Positions 8,428 through 17,689 of a stretch of 64,000 nucleotides of DNA are shown here, piece after piece. A model generated the notes under the pieces. That model was not told the DNA's origin. It saw nothing but the letters and a program-made list of their open reading frames with translations, and searched no databases. Each line of letters opens with the position of its first letter. The stretch's first letter is position 1. Origin of the DNA: Bacillota bacterium (GTDB lineage Bacteria > Bacillota > Clostridia > Peptostreptococcales > Anaerovoracaceae); NCBI GenBank assembly GCA_017432345.1, contig JAFRJI010000027.1, positions 1 through 64,000 of the forward strand, read 5' to 3'. A program made the position numbers and the translations under genes.

Positions 8428-9276
8428 ATGAAAACAATCGGCGTACTCGGATCCGGGACTATGGGAGCTGGCATCATGCAGGTTTGTGCAATGGCTGGAT
8501 ACAATGTCGTACAGAGATCCAGAAGACAGACTTCGGTAGATGGTGGCAGAGCCACAGTCGAAAAGAATCTGAGCAAGTTAGTTGCAAAGGAAAAGATCTC
8601 ACAGGAAGAGATGGATGCTGCAATGGCTAGAATCTCCGGATCAACGGACATCAGCATCATCGCGCAGGCGGACTTCGTCATCGAAGCAGCGACCGAAGAC
8701 ATGGAAGCGAAGAAAGCTCTGTTCAAGGAACTGGATGAGCTTTGCAAGCCGGAAGCGATCATCGCAACGAACACTTCCGCTCTGTCCATCACAGAGATCG
8801 CAGCAGCGACGAACAGACCGGACAAGATCATCGGAATGCACTTCTTCAACCCTGTTCCAATGATGAAACTGGTCGAGGTCGTCAAGGGCCTGGCTACTTC
8901 CGAAGAAACAAGAGAAGCTGTTCTGGCACTCTGCGCGGACTTCAACAAGACGCCGGTAGACGTAGAAGAAGCACCTGGTTTCGTTGTTAACAGAATCCTG
9001 ATCCCGATGATCAACGAAGGCGTTGGCATCCTGGCGGACGGCGTTGCTGATGCAGAAGGCATCGACACCGCTATGAAGCTTGGCGCGAACCACCCGATGG
9101 GACCTCTCGCACTGGGCGACCTGGTCGGACTGGACGTTTGCCTGGCCATCATGGAGACACTGTACAGAGAATATGGCGATCCGAAGTATCGTCCTCACCC
9201 ACTGCTCAGAAAGATGGTAAGAGCCAACAAGCTGGGAAGAAAGACCGGCGAAGGTTTCTACGACTACAGCAAATAA
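8428..9276 (+). CDS. hbd: 3-hydroxybutyryl-CoA dehydrogenase
   Basis: Hbd reduces acetoacetyl-CoA to 3-hydroxybutyryl-CoA in butyrate-type fermentation. The 282-residue protein has the Rossmann motif GSGTMG (8-13), the catalytic GMHFFNP block, and the C-terminal [20 protein letters not shown] signature. The cofactor-specificity loop reads QRSRRQTS (29-36), where NADH-type enzymes carry an acidic residue after the arginine (RD at 30-31). Here it is Ser31 followed by two arginines, which suggests NADPH preference. The gene stands alone: no crotonase, thiolase or acyl-CoA dehydrogenase is nearby. Arginine is almost always AGA and the promoter is near consensus, both signs of high expression. Confidence 0.96.
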   Translation: MKTIGVLGSGTMGAGIMQVCAMAGYNVVQRSRRQTSVDGGRATVEKNLSKLVAKEKISQEEMDAAMARISGSTDISIIAQADFVIEAATEDMEAKKALFKELDELCKPEAIIATNTSALSITEIAAATNRPDKIIGMHFFNPVPMMKLVEVVKGLATSEETREAVLALCADFNKTPVDVEEAPGFVVNRILIPMINEGVGILADGVADAEGIDTAMKLGANHPMGPLALGDLVGLDVCLAIMETLYREYGDPKYRPHPLLRKMVRANKLGRKTGEGFYDYSK

Positions 9277-9306
9277 GAGGTTCGGAACCGAATCGAATAG
9301 GAAAAA

Positions 9307-9345
9307 CAGCAGGCTGTCGCATGGAAAATGCGGCAGCTTGTTTTC
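9307..9345 (+). terminator. Terminator after hbd
   Basis: CTGTCGCA (9314-9321) pairs with TGCGGCAG (9329-9336) with one wobble pair; the stem is followed by CTTGTTTT. Confidence 0.75.
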
Positions 9346-9462
9346 TGTTAAGTTTCCTTGAAAAAGCCGCCAAACGAGTGTATATTATCTGTGTTAGAAA
9401 TCTTATAATCATTACCCGGTCTATGATACGTTCAAGTATGTGTAATCTTCAGGATTTCCCGT

Positions 9463-9468
9463 TATAAT
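9463..9468 (+). promoter_or_regulatory. Possible -10 element of the rho operon
   Basis: A perfect TATAAT lies 40 bases before the rho start, but no good -35 is seen 17 bases upstream. A second TATAAT lies at 9404-9409. The 160-base leader could hold Rho autoregulatory sequence; nothing specific is recognised. Confidence 0.4.
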
Positions 9469-9508
9469 TTGACATCAACATTACACAATCTAAGAAAGGA
9501 ATTCTCCA

Positions 9509-11017
9509 ATGTGGAAAACAATGGATGAAGCTACTTTGAAGTCGAAAAAAGTGGTGGAATTAAAAGAGATCGCCAAGACATTCGGGCTGAAAGGCTACGA
9601 GAAAATGCGCAAGGCGGAGCTTGTCGCGGCACTGATGAAAGACGACGAGCCGGAAGTCAAGGCAACCGTGCCGGAACCGGCAGCACCGGCTGAAGAGCCT
9701 CGTGCAAAGGCTAAGGTCCCGGCTCCGCGGGCAAAAAAAACCGCACCGCAGGTTGAAGCTGCACCGGCCGAAGAACCGGCCAAAGCCGAAGAGACCCCAG
9801 CCAAAGACGACCAGGCACCGCGCCGGGACGCCAAGAGAAAGGGCACCCGCGTCGGCAAAGGCCAGAAGGTCCCGGGCGACGTCGTTCCGGATAAGGACGA
9901 CCGCTACGAGGCCGAAGGCATCTTGGATATGGCCGAGGACGGATTTGGATTCCTTCGGTTCAACAACTTCCTGACCAGCGACAAGGACATCTACGTCGCG
10001 CCGGCGCAGATCCGCAGATTCCGTCTCAAGACCGGCGACAAGGTCAAGGGCATTTGCCGTCCGCCGAAAGGCGACGCGCGGTTCGGGGCTTTGCTTTACG
10101 TGGTCAGCGTCAACGGCGACGAACCGGGCGCTGCGATGCGCCGGCCGGACTTCGAAACGCTCACTCCGATTTTCCCGAACGAGAAATTCGTCTTGGAAGA
10201 CCGACGGGAACTGGCGCTGCGGATCATCGATCTCATCGCGCCGATCGGCAAAGGCCAGAGAGGCCTGATCGTCGCGCCGCCGAAAGCGGGCAAGACGGTC
10301 CTGCTGAAGAAAATGGCCAACGCCATCGAGAAGAAATACCCGGACGTTGAAATGATCGTCCTGCTGGTCGACGAACGGCCGGAAGAAGTCACGGACATGA
10401 AGCGGAGCTTGATCAACGAGAAGAGCGAAGTCATCTATTCCACTTTCGACGAACTGCCGCAGCACCACGTCAAGGTCGCGGAGATGGTCCTCGCCCGCGC
10501 GCAGAGACTGGCGGAACAGGGCAAGGACGTCGTCGTGCTTCTGGACAGCATCACGAGACTGGCGAGAGCATACAACCTGGTCGTGCCGTCCTCAGGCAAA
10601 ACCCTCAGCGGCGGTTTTGATCCGGGCGCGCTGCACAAACCGAAGAAGTTCTTCGGCGCCGCCAGAAACATCGAGGAAGGCGGCAGCATCACGATCCTCG
10701 CGACGGCGCTGATCGAGACCGGGAGCCGTATGGATGACCTGATCTACGAAGAATTCAAGGGCACCGGCAACATGGAACTGCACCTCGACCGCAAGCTGAG
10801 CGAGAAGCGGATCTTCCCGGCCATCGACCTGAACAAGTCCGGCACGAGAAGAGAAGACCTGCTCATGGATCAGGACGAGATGGAAGCCGTCTGGGCGATG
10901 CGGAGAGCACTCGGCAACCGGGATACGCAGGAAGTTACGGAAACGATCCTGGACAACCTGGCACTGACAAGAGACAACAAGACCTTTGTTGAAATCATCA
11001 AGAAAGTTAAGTTTTAA
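9509..11017 (+). CDS. rho: Transcription termination factor Rho
   Basis: Rho is the hexameric RNA-dependent helicase that ends transcription. The 502-residue protein has an N-terminal Rho-N helical domain ([18 protein letters not shown]), then an Ala/Pro/Glu/Lys-rich low-complexity insert (about 48-120), an RNA-binding cold-shock-like domain (about 130-205), and the ATPase core with Walker [19 protein letters not shown] and [13 protein letters not shown]. The insert is longer than in the E. coli protein and typical of inserts that vary between lineages. ATG 9509 lies 8 bases after AGAAAGGA, supporting this start over ATG 9521. The stop overlaps the next ATG (TAATG). Confidence 0.97.
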   Translation: MWKTMDEATLKSKKVVELKEIAKTFGLKGYEKMRKAELVAALMKDDEPEVKATVPEPAAPAEEPRAKAKVPAPRAKKTAPQVEAAPAEEPAKAEETPAKDDQAPRRDAKRKGTRVGKGQKVPGDVVPDKDDRYEAEGILDMAEDGFGFLRFNNFLTSDKDIYVAPAQIRRFRLKTGDKVKGICRPPKGDARFGALLYVVSVNGDEPGAAMRRPDFETLTPIFPNEKFVLEDRRELALRIIDLIAPIGKGQRGLIVAPPKAGKTVLLKKMANAIEKKYPDVEMIVLLVDERPEEVTDMKRSLINEKSEVIYSTFDELPQHHVKVAEMVLARAQRLAEQGKDVVVLLDSITRLARAYNLVVPSSGKTLSGGFDPGALHKPKKFFGAARNIEEGGSITILATALIETGSRMDDLIYEEFKGTGNMELHLDRKLSEKRIFPAIDLNKSGTRREDLLMDQDEMEAVWAMRRALGNRDTQEVTETILDNLALTRDNKTFVEIIKKVKF

Positions 11018-12054
11018 TGGACCTGAATAAGATTTTCCTGAAGGACGCCTGCCCGACAAAAATGGGCGGACAGGCCGTCATGGAAGGGATCATGATGAAA
11101 GGGGAGAAGAAGACAGCCCTGGCTGTGCGGCTCCCCGATGAAGACATACAAGTCAATACGAGCTGGACGAAGACGTACGGCAAAAGCATGAAGATCCCGC
11201 TCGTCCGGGGCGTGGTCGCGTTTTTTGATTCCCTCGTTTACGGGGTGAAGACGCTGATGGACTCCGCGGAGATCCTGGGCGAATACGAGGACGAAGAATA
11301 CGAGCCGTCGAAGTTCGAGCAGTGGGTCGAGCGGAAATTCGGCTCCAAAGCCCTTTGGAATTTTGTGTTGTACACTTCCGTGATCTTCGCGCTGGCGTTC
11401 ACGGTCGGCATCTTTATCATCCTGCCGACGGGCGTTGTGAACGTGCTGAAAATCGTGACGGACAGCATCTTCTGGCTGAATTTCGTGGAAGGCATTCTGC
11501 GGATCGGGCTGTTCGTGTTGTACGTGTGGGCGATCTCGTTCATGCCGGACATCAAGCGCGTGTTCCAGTTCCACGGCGCGGAGCACAAGACCATCCACGC
11601 CTTCGAGAACCTTCCGACGAAGGAAGACGGGACGCCGGACCGGGATGCGCTCACGGTGGATTTCTGCCGGGATTACCCGACGCTCCACCCGCGGTGCGGA
11701 ACGAGCTTTCTCATGTTCGTCTTCATCATCGCTTTTGCGCTGCACTTCCTGCTGGGCTGGCCGTCGCTGGCGCTGCGCATTATAACGCGGCTGATGCTGC
11801 TGCCGGTCATCGCGGGATTGTCGTATGAGCTGTTGAAATGGGCGGGCAGGAGCAACAACTGGGTCGTCAAGATCCTCAGCTTGCCGGGCCTCTGGCTGCA
11901 GCTGATCACGACGAAGGAGCCGGATGACAGCATGCTGGAAGTCGCCATCGCATCCATCAACGCCGTTTGCGATGACGAAGAACCTTGCGAGAAAAAAATT
12001 CAGACGAAAGAGCGGGTGCGCTACGAATACCCGCAGGTTTGGGAGATAGATTAA
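11017..12054 (+). CDS. DUF1385 multi-span membrane protein (YqhQ-like)
   Basis: This 345-residue protein matches DUF1385. The N-terminal family motif MGGQAVMEGIMMKG is clear, followed by VRGVVAFFDSLVYGVKTLMDSAE. Several hydrophobic helices follow (around 125-150, 160-185, 230-280), with the conserved FHGAEHKTIHAFE block and HPRCGTSFLMFVFI. Its function is not established. Start and stop overlap rho and prmC respectively (TAATG on both sides), so translation is coupled. The rho-DUF1385-prmC neighbourhood is common in Clostridia, which supports a conserved but unknown role. Confidence 0.93.
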   Translation: MDLNKIFLKDACPTKMGGQAVMEGIMMKGEKKTALAVRLPDEDIQVNTSWTKTYGKSMKIPLVRGVVAFFDSLVYGVKTLMDSAEILGEYEDEEYEPSKFEQWVERKFGSKALWNFVLYTSVIFALAFTVGIFIILPTGVVNVLKIVTDSIFWLNFVEGILRIGLFVLYVWAISFMPDIKRVFQFHGAEHKTIHAFENLPTKEDGTPDRDALTVDFCRDYPTLHPRCGTSFLMFVFIIAFALHFLLGWPSLALRIITRLMLLPVIAGLSYELLKWAGRSNNWVVKILSLPGLWLQLITTKEPDDSMLEVAIASINAVCDDEEPCEKKIQTKERVRYEYPQVWEID

Positions 12055-12953
12055 TGAAAACCAGAATCATGGTCAAGAACGGGGAATACAAGCTGTCGTC
12101 GGCGGGCTGCATGGACGCCAAGATCGACGCGGAGGAGCTGTACTGCTATCTGATGTCGACGGACCGCGTCGGCCTGTTTCTCCGGGCGGAAGAAGAAGTA
12201 GAACCCGCCATCGAAAAGAAATACAATGAACTCATTACCACGAGGGCGTCGCGCGTTCCTTTGCAGCACATCACCCGGCAGCAGGAGTTCATGGGATACA
12301 AATTCAAAGTCACCGAAGACGTGCTCGTGCCGAGGCAGGATACGGAGACGCTGGTCACGGAAGCGGCCCGCGTCATCCAGCAGATGCCGCAGAAAAAACC
12401 GACGTTCCTTGAGAAGCTCCGCGGCGGAGCGGAACGGCCCGTGCTGGATCTTTGCTGCGGCAGCGGCGTCATCGGAATCTCTTTGGCAAAGATCTGCAGC
12501 GACATCAAGGTGTACGGGACGGATAACAGCGAGAAGGCGGTCGCGCTGGCGGCCGAGAACGCCAAGGAACTGCGGGCGGAGGTGACCTTCCTCTGCGGTG
12601 ACCTGTTCGAGCCGCTGAAGGACAAGTCCGGCAAGGACCTGACCTTCGACATGATCGTTTCCAACCCGCCGTACATCCGGACGAACATGATCGCGATGCT
12701 GCAGGCAGAAGTAAAAGACCACGAACCGCGGGAGGCGCTCGACGGCGGCCGGGACGGCCTGGACTATTACCGCCGGATCGTCGACAAGGCGGCCGGGTAC
12801 CTGAATCCGGGCGGATGGCTGTTGTTTGAGATCGGGCACGACCAGGGAGAAGAGCTTCGGAAGCTTTTGCGCGATTCCGGGAAGTACACGCCGGCGGAAG
12901 TCATCAAGGATCTGCCGGGACGCGACCGGGTCGTGAAGTGCCAGAAGAAATAG
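12054..12953 (+). CDS. prmC: Release factor glutamine methyltransferase
   Basis: PrmC methylates the GGQ glutamine of peptide release factors using S-adenosylmethionine. The start is the ATG overlapping the previous stop, giving 299 residues. The N-terminal helical domain ends near the PLQHITRQQEFMGYKF segment; the methyltransferase domain shows VPRQDTETLV, the SAM motif LDLCCGSGVIGISLA, and the catalytic NPPY in IVSNPPYIR. DGGRDGLDYYRRI is the usual C-terminal block. Its partner gene prfA, usually adjacent, is not in the window; a DUF362 gene follows instead. Confidence 0.96.
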   Translation: MKTRIMVKNGEYKLSSAGCMDAKIDAEELYCYLMSTDRVGLFLRAEEEVEPAIEKKYNELITTRASRVPLQHITRQQEFMGYKFKVTEDVLVPRQDTETLVTEAARVIQQMPQKKPTFLEKLRGGAERPVLDLCCGSGVIGISLAKICSDIKVYGTDNSEKAVALAAENAKELRAEVTFLCGDLFEPLKDKSGKDLTFDMIVSNPPYIRTNMIAMLQAEVKDHEPREALDGGRDGLDYYRRIVDKAAGYLNPGGWLLFEIGHDQGEELRKLLRDSGKYTPAEVIKDLPGRDRVVKCQKK

Positions 12954-12964
12954 AAGGTGAGAGA

Positions 12965-14203
12965 GTGAGATCGATCGTTGCATTGGTCCGGTGTGATACA
13001 TATGAACCGAGCGAAGTGAAGAAAGCCGTTGCAAAAGCCATCGACGCCCTTGGAGGATTCGAGGCGGTTTTTGCGGCGCGCGAAGTTGCGGACACAAAGC
13101 TCCCGGCACTGACGCGGGAGAGCCCGCTGATCCTGAAACCGAACCTTCTCGCAAAGGCCCCGCCGGAGAAGGCGGTGACGACGCATCCGGCCGTATTCCG
13201 GGCAGCAGCGGAGCTTTTGCAGGAAGCCGGATACAACAATCTGAAATATGGCGACTCGCCGGGCAATCCGATCTACAACACGGAGAAGACCGCGGAGACC
13301 TGCGGGATCAAAGCCGTGGCGGACCAGCTGCGGATCCCGGTGGGGAATTTTGAACACGGACAGGAAGTCGCGTGCCCCGACGGCCGGGTGACGAAGAAGT
13401 TCGTGCTTTGTAAGGAAGTTGCGGACAACCCCTACGGGGTCATAGATCTTTGCAAGATGAAGACGCACCAGCTGGAACGGATCACCGGCGCGGTGAAGAA
13501 TACGTTCGGCTGCATTTACGGGGTGAACAAGGCGGCGTCCCACGCCAAGCACATGACGGCGGAGACGTTCGCGAAGATGCTCGCGGACCTGAACCGGATC
13601 GTCATCCCGCGGCTGCACATCATGGACGGCATCATGGCCATGGAGGGGAACGGCCCGGGGTCCGGGGACCCGATCCCGATGAACGTGATCCTGGCGTCGA
13701 CCGACCCGGTGGCGCTGGACACGACGTTCTGCCACCTGATCGACCTCAATACGGATCTGGTGCCGACGCAAACGGCGGCGGTCGAGGCGGGGCTCGGCGT
13801 GAGCGACGACGATTCGATCAAAGTGATCGCCATCGATGTTCCGATGATCCCGGACGGGACGGAGCTGACCTTTGAGGAAGTGGCCAGGAAGTGCGGGAAC
13901 AGCAAGTTCAACGTACAGAGAGGCGCCAGCTTCCATCCGCAGATCAATGCGCTGAGGCCGTTTGAACGGTGGCTGGAGAAGAAGCCGTCGATCATCTGGG
14001 ACCGCTGCATCGGCTGCGGTGTCTGCATCGATACGTGCCCGCTGGAGGACAAAGCTCTCCGGTTCGGGGATGACGGTGCACCGAAATATGACTATTCGAA
14101 ATGCATCAAATGCTACTGTTGTCAGGAAATGTGTCCTGAAAAGGCAATTCATGTCAGGCGGTCGTTCCTGGCGCGTCTGGCGGATAGGAATTGGAAATGG
14201 TAG
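12965..14203 (+). CDS. DUF362 protein with C-terminal 2x[4Fe-4S] ferredoxin domain
   Basis: I place the start at GTG 12965, four bases after AAGGTGA and past the prmC stop; an upstream in-frame GTG at 12938 would overlap prmC. The 412 residues contain a DUF362 domain (LKPNLLAKAPPEKAVTTHP, YGDSPGNP, MKTHQLERITGAVKN, HIMDGIMAMEGNGP) and a ferredoxin tail with CIGCGVCIDTCP and CIKCYCCQEMCP, the ligands of two [4Fe-4S] clusters. DUF362 proteins are thought to be redox proteins whose substrate is unknown. The position inside an otherwise translational cluster is odd. Confidence 0.92.
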   Translation: MRSIVALVRCDTYEPSEVKKAVAKAIDALGGFEAVFAAREVADTKLPALTRESPLILKPNLLAKAPPEKAVTTHPAVFRAAAELLQEAGYNNLKYGDSPGNPIYNTEKTAETCGIKAVADQLRIPVGNFEHGQEVACPDGRVTKKFVLCKEVADNPYGVIDLCKMKTHQLERITGAVKNTFGCIYGVNKAASHAKHMTAETFAKMLADLNRIVIPRLHIMDGIMAMEGNGPGSGDPIPMNVILASTDPVALDTTFCHLIDLNTDLVPTQTAAVEAGLGVSDDDSIKVIAIDVPMIPDGTELTFEEVARKCGNSKFNVQRGASFHPQINALRPFERWLEKKPSIIWDRCIGCGVCIDTCPLEDKALRFGDDGAPKYDYSKCIKCYCCQEMCPEKAIHVRRSFLARLADRNWKW

Positions 14204-14211
14204 GTAAGAGA

Positions 14212-15186
14212 ATGAAGAAATTCATATCGATCGCAGTCGCGGTCTGCATGGCACTGACCGTGCTCGGCGGATGGGGATTGCTGAGCGGGAGCGCTTTGCT
14301 TGACGAGCCTGTCTGGGCGGCGGAGAAGGCGCCGGCGAAACCGGTCCTGAAGTCGGTCAAAGCCGGCTATTGCGCGCTGACGGTCAAGTGGGAACCCGTT
14401 GCAAAGGCGGACGGCTACGAGATCTATTACAAAAAGGGCGACGAGAAGCGGAAGCTTGCGATCGGGGGCGAAACGGGAAAGCTCCTGCTGACCGGCCTCG
14501 AGCGCGGGACGAAGTACACCGTCAAAGTTCGTAGCTTCAAGCTGAACATGGAGGGCAAGAAGCTCCGCTCGAAATACAGCAAATCCAAGACCTGCAAGAC
14601 GAACTACACGGACTGGGATGCGCTGAAGGAGAAATACCGCGACAAAGAGAAGGTCAAAGAGCTGGCGTTCGTGAAGTACAAAGGCAACTCCAAGGCAACG
14701 TTCGTGCTGTTCAAGAAAGACGAGTTTAACGAGTGGAACAAGGTACTGTCCTGCAAGGCTTACGTCGGCCAGAACGGGATCGACAAAGTCAAGGAAGGCG
14801 ACCGCAAGACGCCGACCGGCAGCTTCAAGCTCACGTGCGCCTTCGGGATCAAGGACGATCCGGGCAGCGCCATGAAATACACGAAGGTCAACAAGTACCT
14901 CTGGTGGTGCGGGGACAAGGAATACTACAACACGATGATCGACATCCGCGAGAAACCGCACGACTGCAGGGGCGAGCACCTGATCAACTACACGAAGCAG
15001 TATGCGTACTCGATGAACATCGGCTACAACACCAGGGGCGAATACCTGAAGGGTTCCGCCATCTTCCTGCACTGCTTCGGCTACTATAACTATACCCTCG
15101 GCTGCGTTGCTGTCTCGGAAGAAAACATGAAGACGATCCTGCAGACCTGCGAAAAAAACAGCCGTATCTGCATTTACTGGAAATAG
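14212..15186 (+). CDS. Secreted L,D-transpeptidase (YkuD-like) with fibronectin type III domain
   Basis: This predicted cell-wall enzyme would form 3-3 cross-links or attach proteins to peptidoglycan. ATG 14212 gives a clean signal peptide (MKKFISIAVAVCMALTVLGG, cleavage near VWA-AEK). A fibronectin type III domain follows (about 45-125), then the YkuD-type domain: DRKTPTGSFKLT, FLHCFGYYN with the conserved His, and TLGCVAVSEENM with the catalytic Cys. The usual SHGC is TLGC here, a mild departure. The start lies 8 bases after the DUF362 stop, with a weak AGGT ribosome site. It is unrelated to its translational neighbours. Confidence 0.9.
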   Translation: MKKFISIAVAVCMALTVLGGWGLLSGSALLDEPVWAAEKAPAKPVLKSVKAGYCALTVKWEPVAKADGYEIYYKKGDEKRKLAIGGETGKLLLTGLERGTKYTVKVRSFKLNMEGKKLRSKYSKSKTCKTNYTDWDALKEKYRDKEKVKELAFVKYKGNSKATFVLFKKDEFNEWNKVLSCKAYVGQNGIDKVKEGDRKTPTGSFKLTCAFGIKDDPGSAMKYTKVNKYLWWCGDKEYYNTMIDIREKPHDCRGEHLINYTKQYAYSMNIGYNTRGEYLKGSAIFLHCFGYYNYTLGCVAVSEENMKTILQTCEKNSRICIYWK

Positions 15187-15198
15187 GCAAGAAATAGC

Positions 15199-15227
15199 TT
15201 GATTTCAACATTTGAGTGTGGTATATT
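15199..15227 (+). promoter_or_regulatory. Promoter of rpmE
   Basis: TTGATT (15199-15204), 17-base spacer, TATATT (15222-15227). Confidence 0.82.
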
Positions 15228-15280
15228 GATTAAGCTCGTTATTTGTACCGGACACATCCGGTTAGGAAAGAGGTGAAAGC

Positions 15281-15481
15281 ATGAAAAAAGGAATCCATCC
15301 TGAGTATAAGGAATGTAAAGTAACTTGCGCATGCGGCAACACATTTATGACAAGATCAACGGAATCTGAGATCCGTACCGATATATGTTCTGCCTGCCAT
15401 CCGTTCTTTACAGGCCAGCAGAAGTTCGCCCACAGAGGCGGCAGAGTTGAAAAGTTCAAGAACAAGTACGGACTCGAATAA
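15281..15481 (+). CDS. rpmE: 50S ribosomal protein L31, zinc-binding form
   Basis: L31 sits on the large ribosomal subunit and contacts the small one. The 66 residues begin [14 protein letters not shown], the usual N-terminus, and keep the zinc ligands Cys16 and Cys18 plus Cys36 and Cys39 (CAC and CSAC), so this is the C+ form used when zinc is ample. An AGAGGTGA ribosome site, own promoter and own terminator make it a single-gene unit. In many Clostridia rpmE directly follows rho; here four genes intervene. Confidence 0.97.
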   Translation: MKKGIHPEYKECKVTCACGNTFMTRSTESEIRTDICSACHPFFTGQQKFAHRGGRVEKFKNKYGLE

Positions 15482-15498
15482 TTCAACCAACCAAACAG

Positions 15499-15524
15499 CA
15501 CCGCTTATTGCAAGCGGTGTTTTA
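15499..15524 (+). terminator. Terminator after rpmE
   Basis: CACCGCTT (15499-15506) and AAGCGGTG (15512-15519) form an 8-bp stem with a 5-base loop, then TTTTAATTT. Confidence 0.9.
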
Positions 15525-15592
15525 ATTTGCAAAATTCCCGGTGGCTGCCGCAGCTCCGCTGTCGCAGAGACCGGAATGCGCTGCGCTGCCTG

Positions 15593-16924
15593 TTAGAGAT
15601 AGTGGTAGCGATCCTTGTACGCGTACAGGAAGAGCGTGACGATGATGGTGGACAGAAGCTCGGCGGAGACCATGGAGAGCCAAACGCCGTCTGTCCCGAA
15701 GAAGATCGGCAGTGTCAAAACAGCGGCTGAACGGAAGACGAAGAGCCGCAGCAGGGAAATGATGGCGGACACGACGCCGTTGTTCAGGGCCGTGAAGAAA
15801 TACGAGCCGAAATAAGTGTAGCCGATCATCAGGAAACTGAACGCCACGATGATATAGCCATGGAGCGTCAGTGCGTAGAGGGCCGGATCGTAGCCGACGA
15901 ACAGCTTGCAGATCGGCACCGAGATGATCAGCGCCAGGGCTGTCAGAGCAAAGTCGGCCAGCGCCATGATCCTGATGCTCTTGGTGAAGAGATTTTTGAG
16001 TTCGGCATGGTTCTTTGCCCCGAAGTGATAACTGATGACCGGCGCGATGCCCATGGAATAGCCAAAGAACACAGCCATGAAAATGAAATTGACGTACATC
16101 ATGACGCCATAAGCGGCCACGCCGTTCTCGCCGGCCAGGCGCATCAGCTGGAAATTGAACAGCATGGAAACGAACGAAACGGACAGCGTGCTGGCCATTT
16201 CGGACAGGCCGTTGACACAGGCCTTGCCCAGGACTCTTCCGTAGAAGTGGGTCTTGCCGAGCCGGAGCAGGCTGTCGTTCCGGCGGAAGAAATAGAACAG
16301 CGGAATGCTGCCGCCGAAGAATTCGCTGATGACCGTTGCGGTGGCCGCGCCCAGGAGGCCCCAGTGGAAGCCGATGATAAAGACCGCATCCAGCAGGATG
16401 TGGATGGACCCGGCGATGACGTTGACCCAGAAACCGAGCTTCGGTTTTTCGGCGGTGATAAAAAGGCTCTCGAACATGCTCATCAGCAGGTACGGCGTCA
16501 TGGAGATCATGGAGATATTGCCGTACAGGACGCAGTCTTCAAGAAGCTCCCCTTCAGCCCCGAAGAACATGGCGACCGGCCGCATGAAGGCGATGCCGAT
16601 GATCGTGAGACCGATTCCGAGAGCGATCGCCACGTACACGAGCATTGAGAAGTATTCATTCGCCTTGTCCGGCTTTTGCTCACCGAGGGTTTTGCCGATG
16701 ATGGCGCTGCCGCCGGCGCCGAACATATAGCCGAACGCGCACAAGGTCATGAGATACGGCATGATCAGATTGATGGCGGCGAACGGCGTTTTGCCGACGA
16801 AATTGGACACAAAAAGACCGTCCACGATCCCGTAAACGGACGTGAACAGCATCATGCAGATCGGCGGCATCACGAAACGGAATATCCTGCCGTATGTAAA
16901 ATGGTCTGACAGCTGTATCCTCAT
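15593..16924 (-). CDS. MATE family multidrug/sodium efflux transporter
   Basis: MATE pumps expel drugs or metabolites using Na+ or H+ gradients. I place the start at ATG 16924 (MRIQLSDHFTYGRIF), giving 443 residues; an in-frame TTG five codons upstream is less likely. Around twelve hydrophobic helices are visible in two homologous halves, with the family segments PPICMMLFTSVYGIVDGLF and GFWVNVIAGSIHILLDAVFI. There is no clear ribosome binding site. It is a single-gene unit diverging from the SanA-like gene. Substrate cannot be predicted. Confidence 0.93.
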   Translation of the reverse strand: MRIQLSDHFTYGRIFRFVMPPICMMLFTSVYGIVDGLFVSNFVGKTPFAAINLIMPYLMTLCAFGYMFGAGGSAIIGKTLGEQKPDKANEYFSMLVYVAIALGIGLTIIGIAFMRPVAMFFGAEGELLEDCVLYGNISMISMTPYLLMSMFESLFITAEKPKLGFWVNVIAGSIHILLDAVFIIGFHWGLLGAATATVISEFFGGSIPLFYFFRRNDSLLRLGKTHFYGRVLGKACVNGLSEMASTLSVSFVSMLFNFQLMRLAGENGVAAYGVMMYVNFIFMAVFFGYSMGIAPVISYHFGAKNHAELKNLFTKSIRIMALADFALTALALIISVPICKLFVGYDPALYALTLHGYIIVAFSFLMIGYTYFGSYFFTALNNGVVSAIISLLRLFVFRSAAVLTLPIFFGTDGVWLSMVSAELLSTIIVTLFLYAYKDRYHYL

Positions 16925-16971
16925 AGGTAGAGCATACAATAGGAACGGGCGGATAGCAAGAAAGCAATAGG

Positions 16972-17000
16972 TTACAATATGGTAACTAGTTTGTTATAAT
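16972..17000 (+). promoter_or_regulatory. Near-consensus promoter ending 6 bases before an ATG
   Basis: TTACAA (16972-16977), 17-base spacer, TATAAT (16995-17000). The ATG at 17007 is where transcription should begin, so the message is predicted leaderless. GTTAC/GTAAC (16971-16986) forms a small inverted repeat over the -35. Confidence 0.85.
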
Positions 17001-17006
17001 AGTTGC

Positions 17007-17687
17007 ATGTGGAAATTGTTTAAGCGACTTATCAAATTATGCTTGCTGATCATCTTTCTCGCAGTGGTGGCAGCGGGCATCAATGTATATATGCTTGCGA
17101 CGACGGTGCTGGATCTGACCGACTCGTATGAGGAGGAGACCAGTATCGCGCCGGAGTGCATTCTGGTTCTCGGAGCCGGCGTCAACGAAGACGGTACGCC
17201 GTCTAACGCGCTGAAAGCGCGGCTGAACACGGGGATCCGTCTATACCAGCAGGGCATCGCACCGAAGCTTTTGCTCAGCGGCGACAACGGGCAGGTTGAA
17301 TATGACGAAGTATCGGCGATGAAGGCGTACGCGCTGGAAGCGGGCGTTCCGGAAGAGGACATCTTTATGGACCACGCCGGATTCAGCACATACGATTCGA
17401 TTTACCGTGCGAATTACATTTTCTGCGTCAGCCGGTGCCTTGTCGTCAGCCAGAAGGATCATCTGTACCGGGCGGTCTACGGCTGTGAGAGGGCCGGCAT
17501 CAAGGCGCTCGGGGTGCCCGCAGAAGGCAAAGAGAAATACTGCGAGTATTACGGCAAGAACTACAACATCAGAGAATATCTGGCGCGCGCGAAGGACTTT
17601 GTAAAATGGATCATCAAGCCGAAGCCGAAGTATCTGGGCGACAAGATCCCGATCGACGGCGACGGGCGAGCGACAGAAGGGGACTAG
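17007..17687 (+). CDS. SanA/YdcF-like DUF218 membrane protein
   Basis: DUF218 proteins are envelope proteins implicated in cell-wall barrier function in E. coli (SanA); the reaction is unknown. The 226 residues start with a basic N-terminus and one membrane span (about 9-30), followed by the DUF218 fold: ILVLGAGVNEDGTPS, RLNTGIRLYQQG, KLLLSGDN, and the VVSQKDHLYRA block with conserved His. The ATG has no ribosome binding site and lies at the expected transcription start. The next gene begins 2 bases after the stop. Confidence 0.9.
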   Translation: MWKLFKRLIKLCLLIIFLAVVAAGINVYMLATTVLDLTDSYEEETSIAPECILVLGAGVNEDGTPSNALKARLNTGIRLYQQGIAPKLLLSGDNGQVEYDEVSAMKAYALEAGVPEEDIFMDHAGFSTYDSIYRANYIFCVSRCLVVSQKDHLYRAVYGCERAGIKALGVPAEGKEKYCEYYGKNYNIREYLARAKDFVKWIIKPKPKYLGDKIPIDGDGRATEGD

Positions 17688-17689
17688 AC

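Noticed and set aside
9280..9300. tRNA-like GGTTCGGAACC stretch after hbd
   Set aside because: It is a short inverted repeat; no acceptor, D or anticodon arms can be built around it.
12767..14152. Long antisense frame (461 codons) opposite prmC and the DUF362 gene
   Set aside because: Arises from GC-rich third codon positions of the true genes; composition is Arg/Pro/His-rich and no domain is visible.
17606..17689. Upstream extension of the metallo-hydrolase reading frame
   Set aside because: It overlaps the SanA-like gene and the family N-terminus begins at the ATG at 17690.
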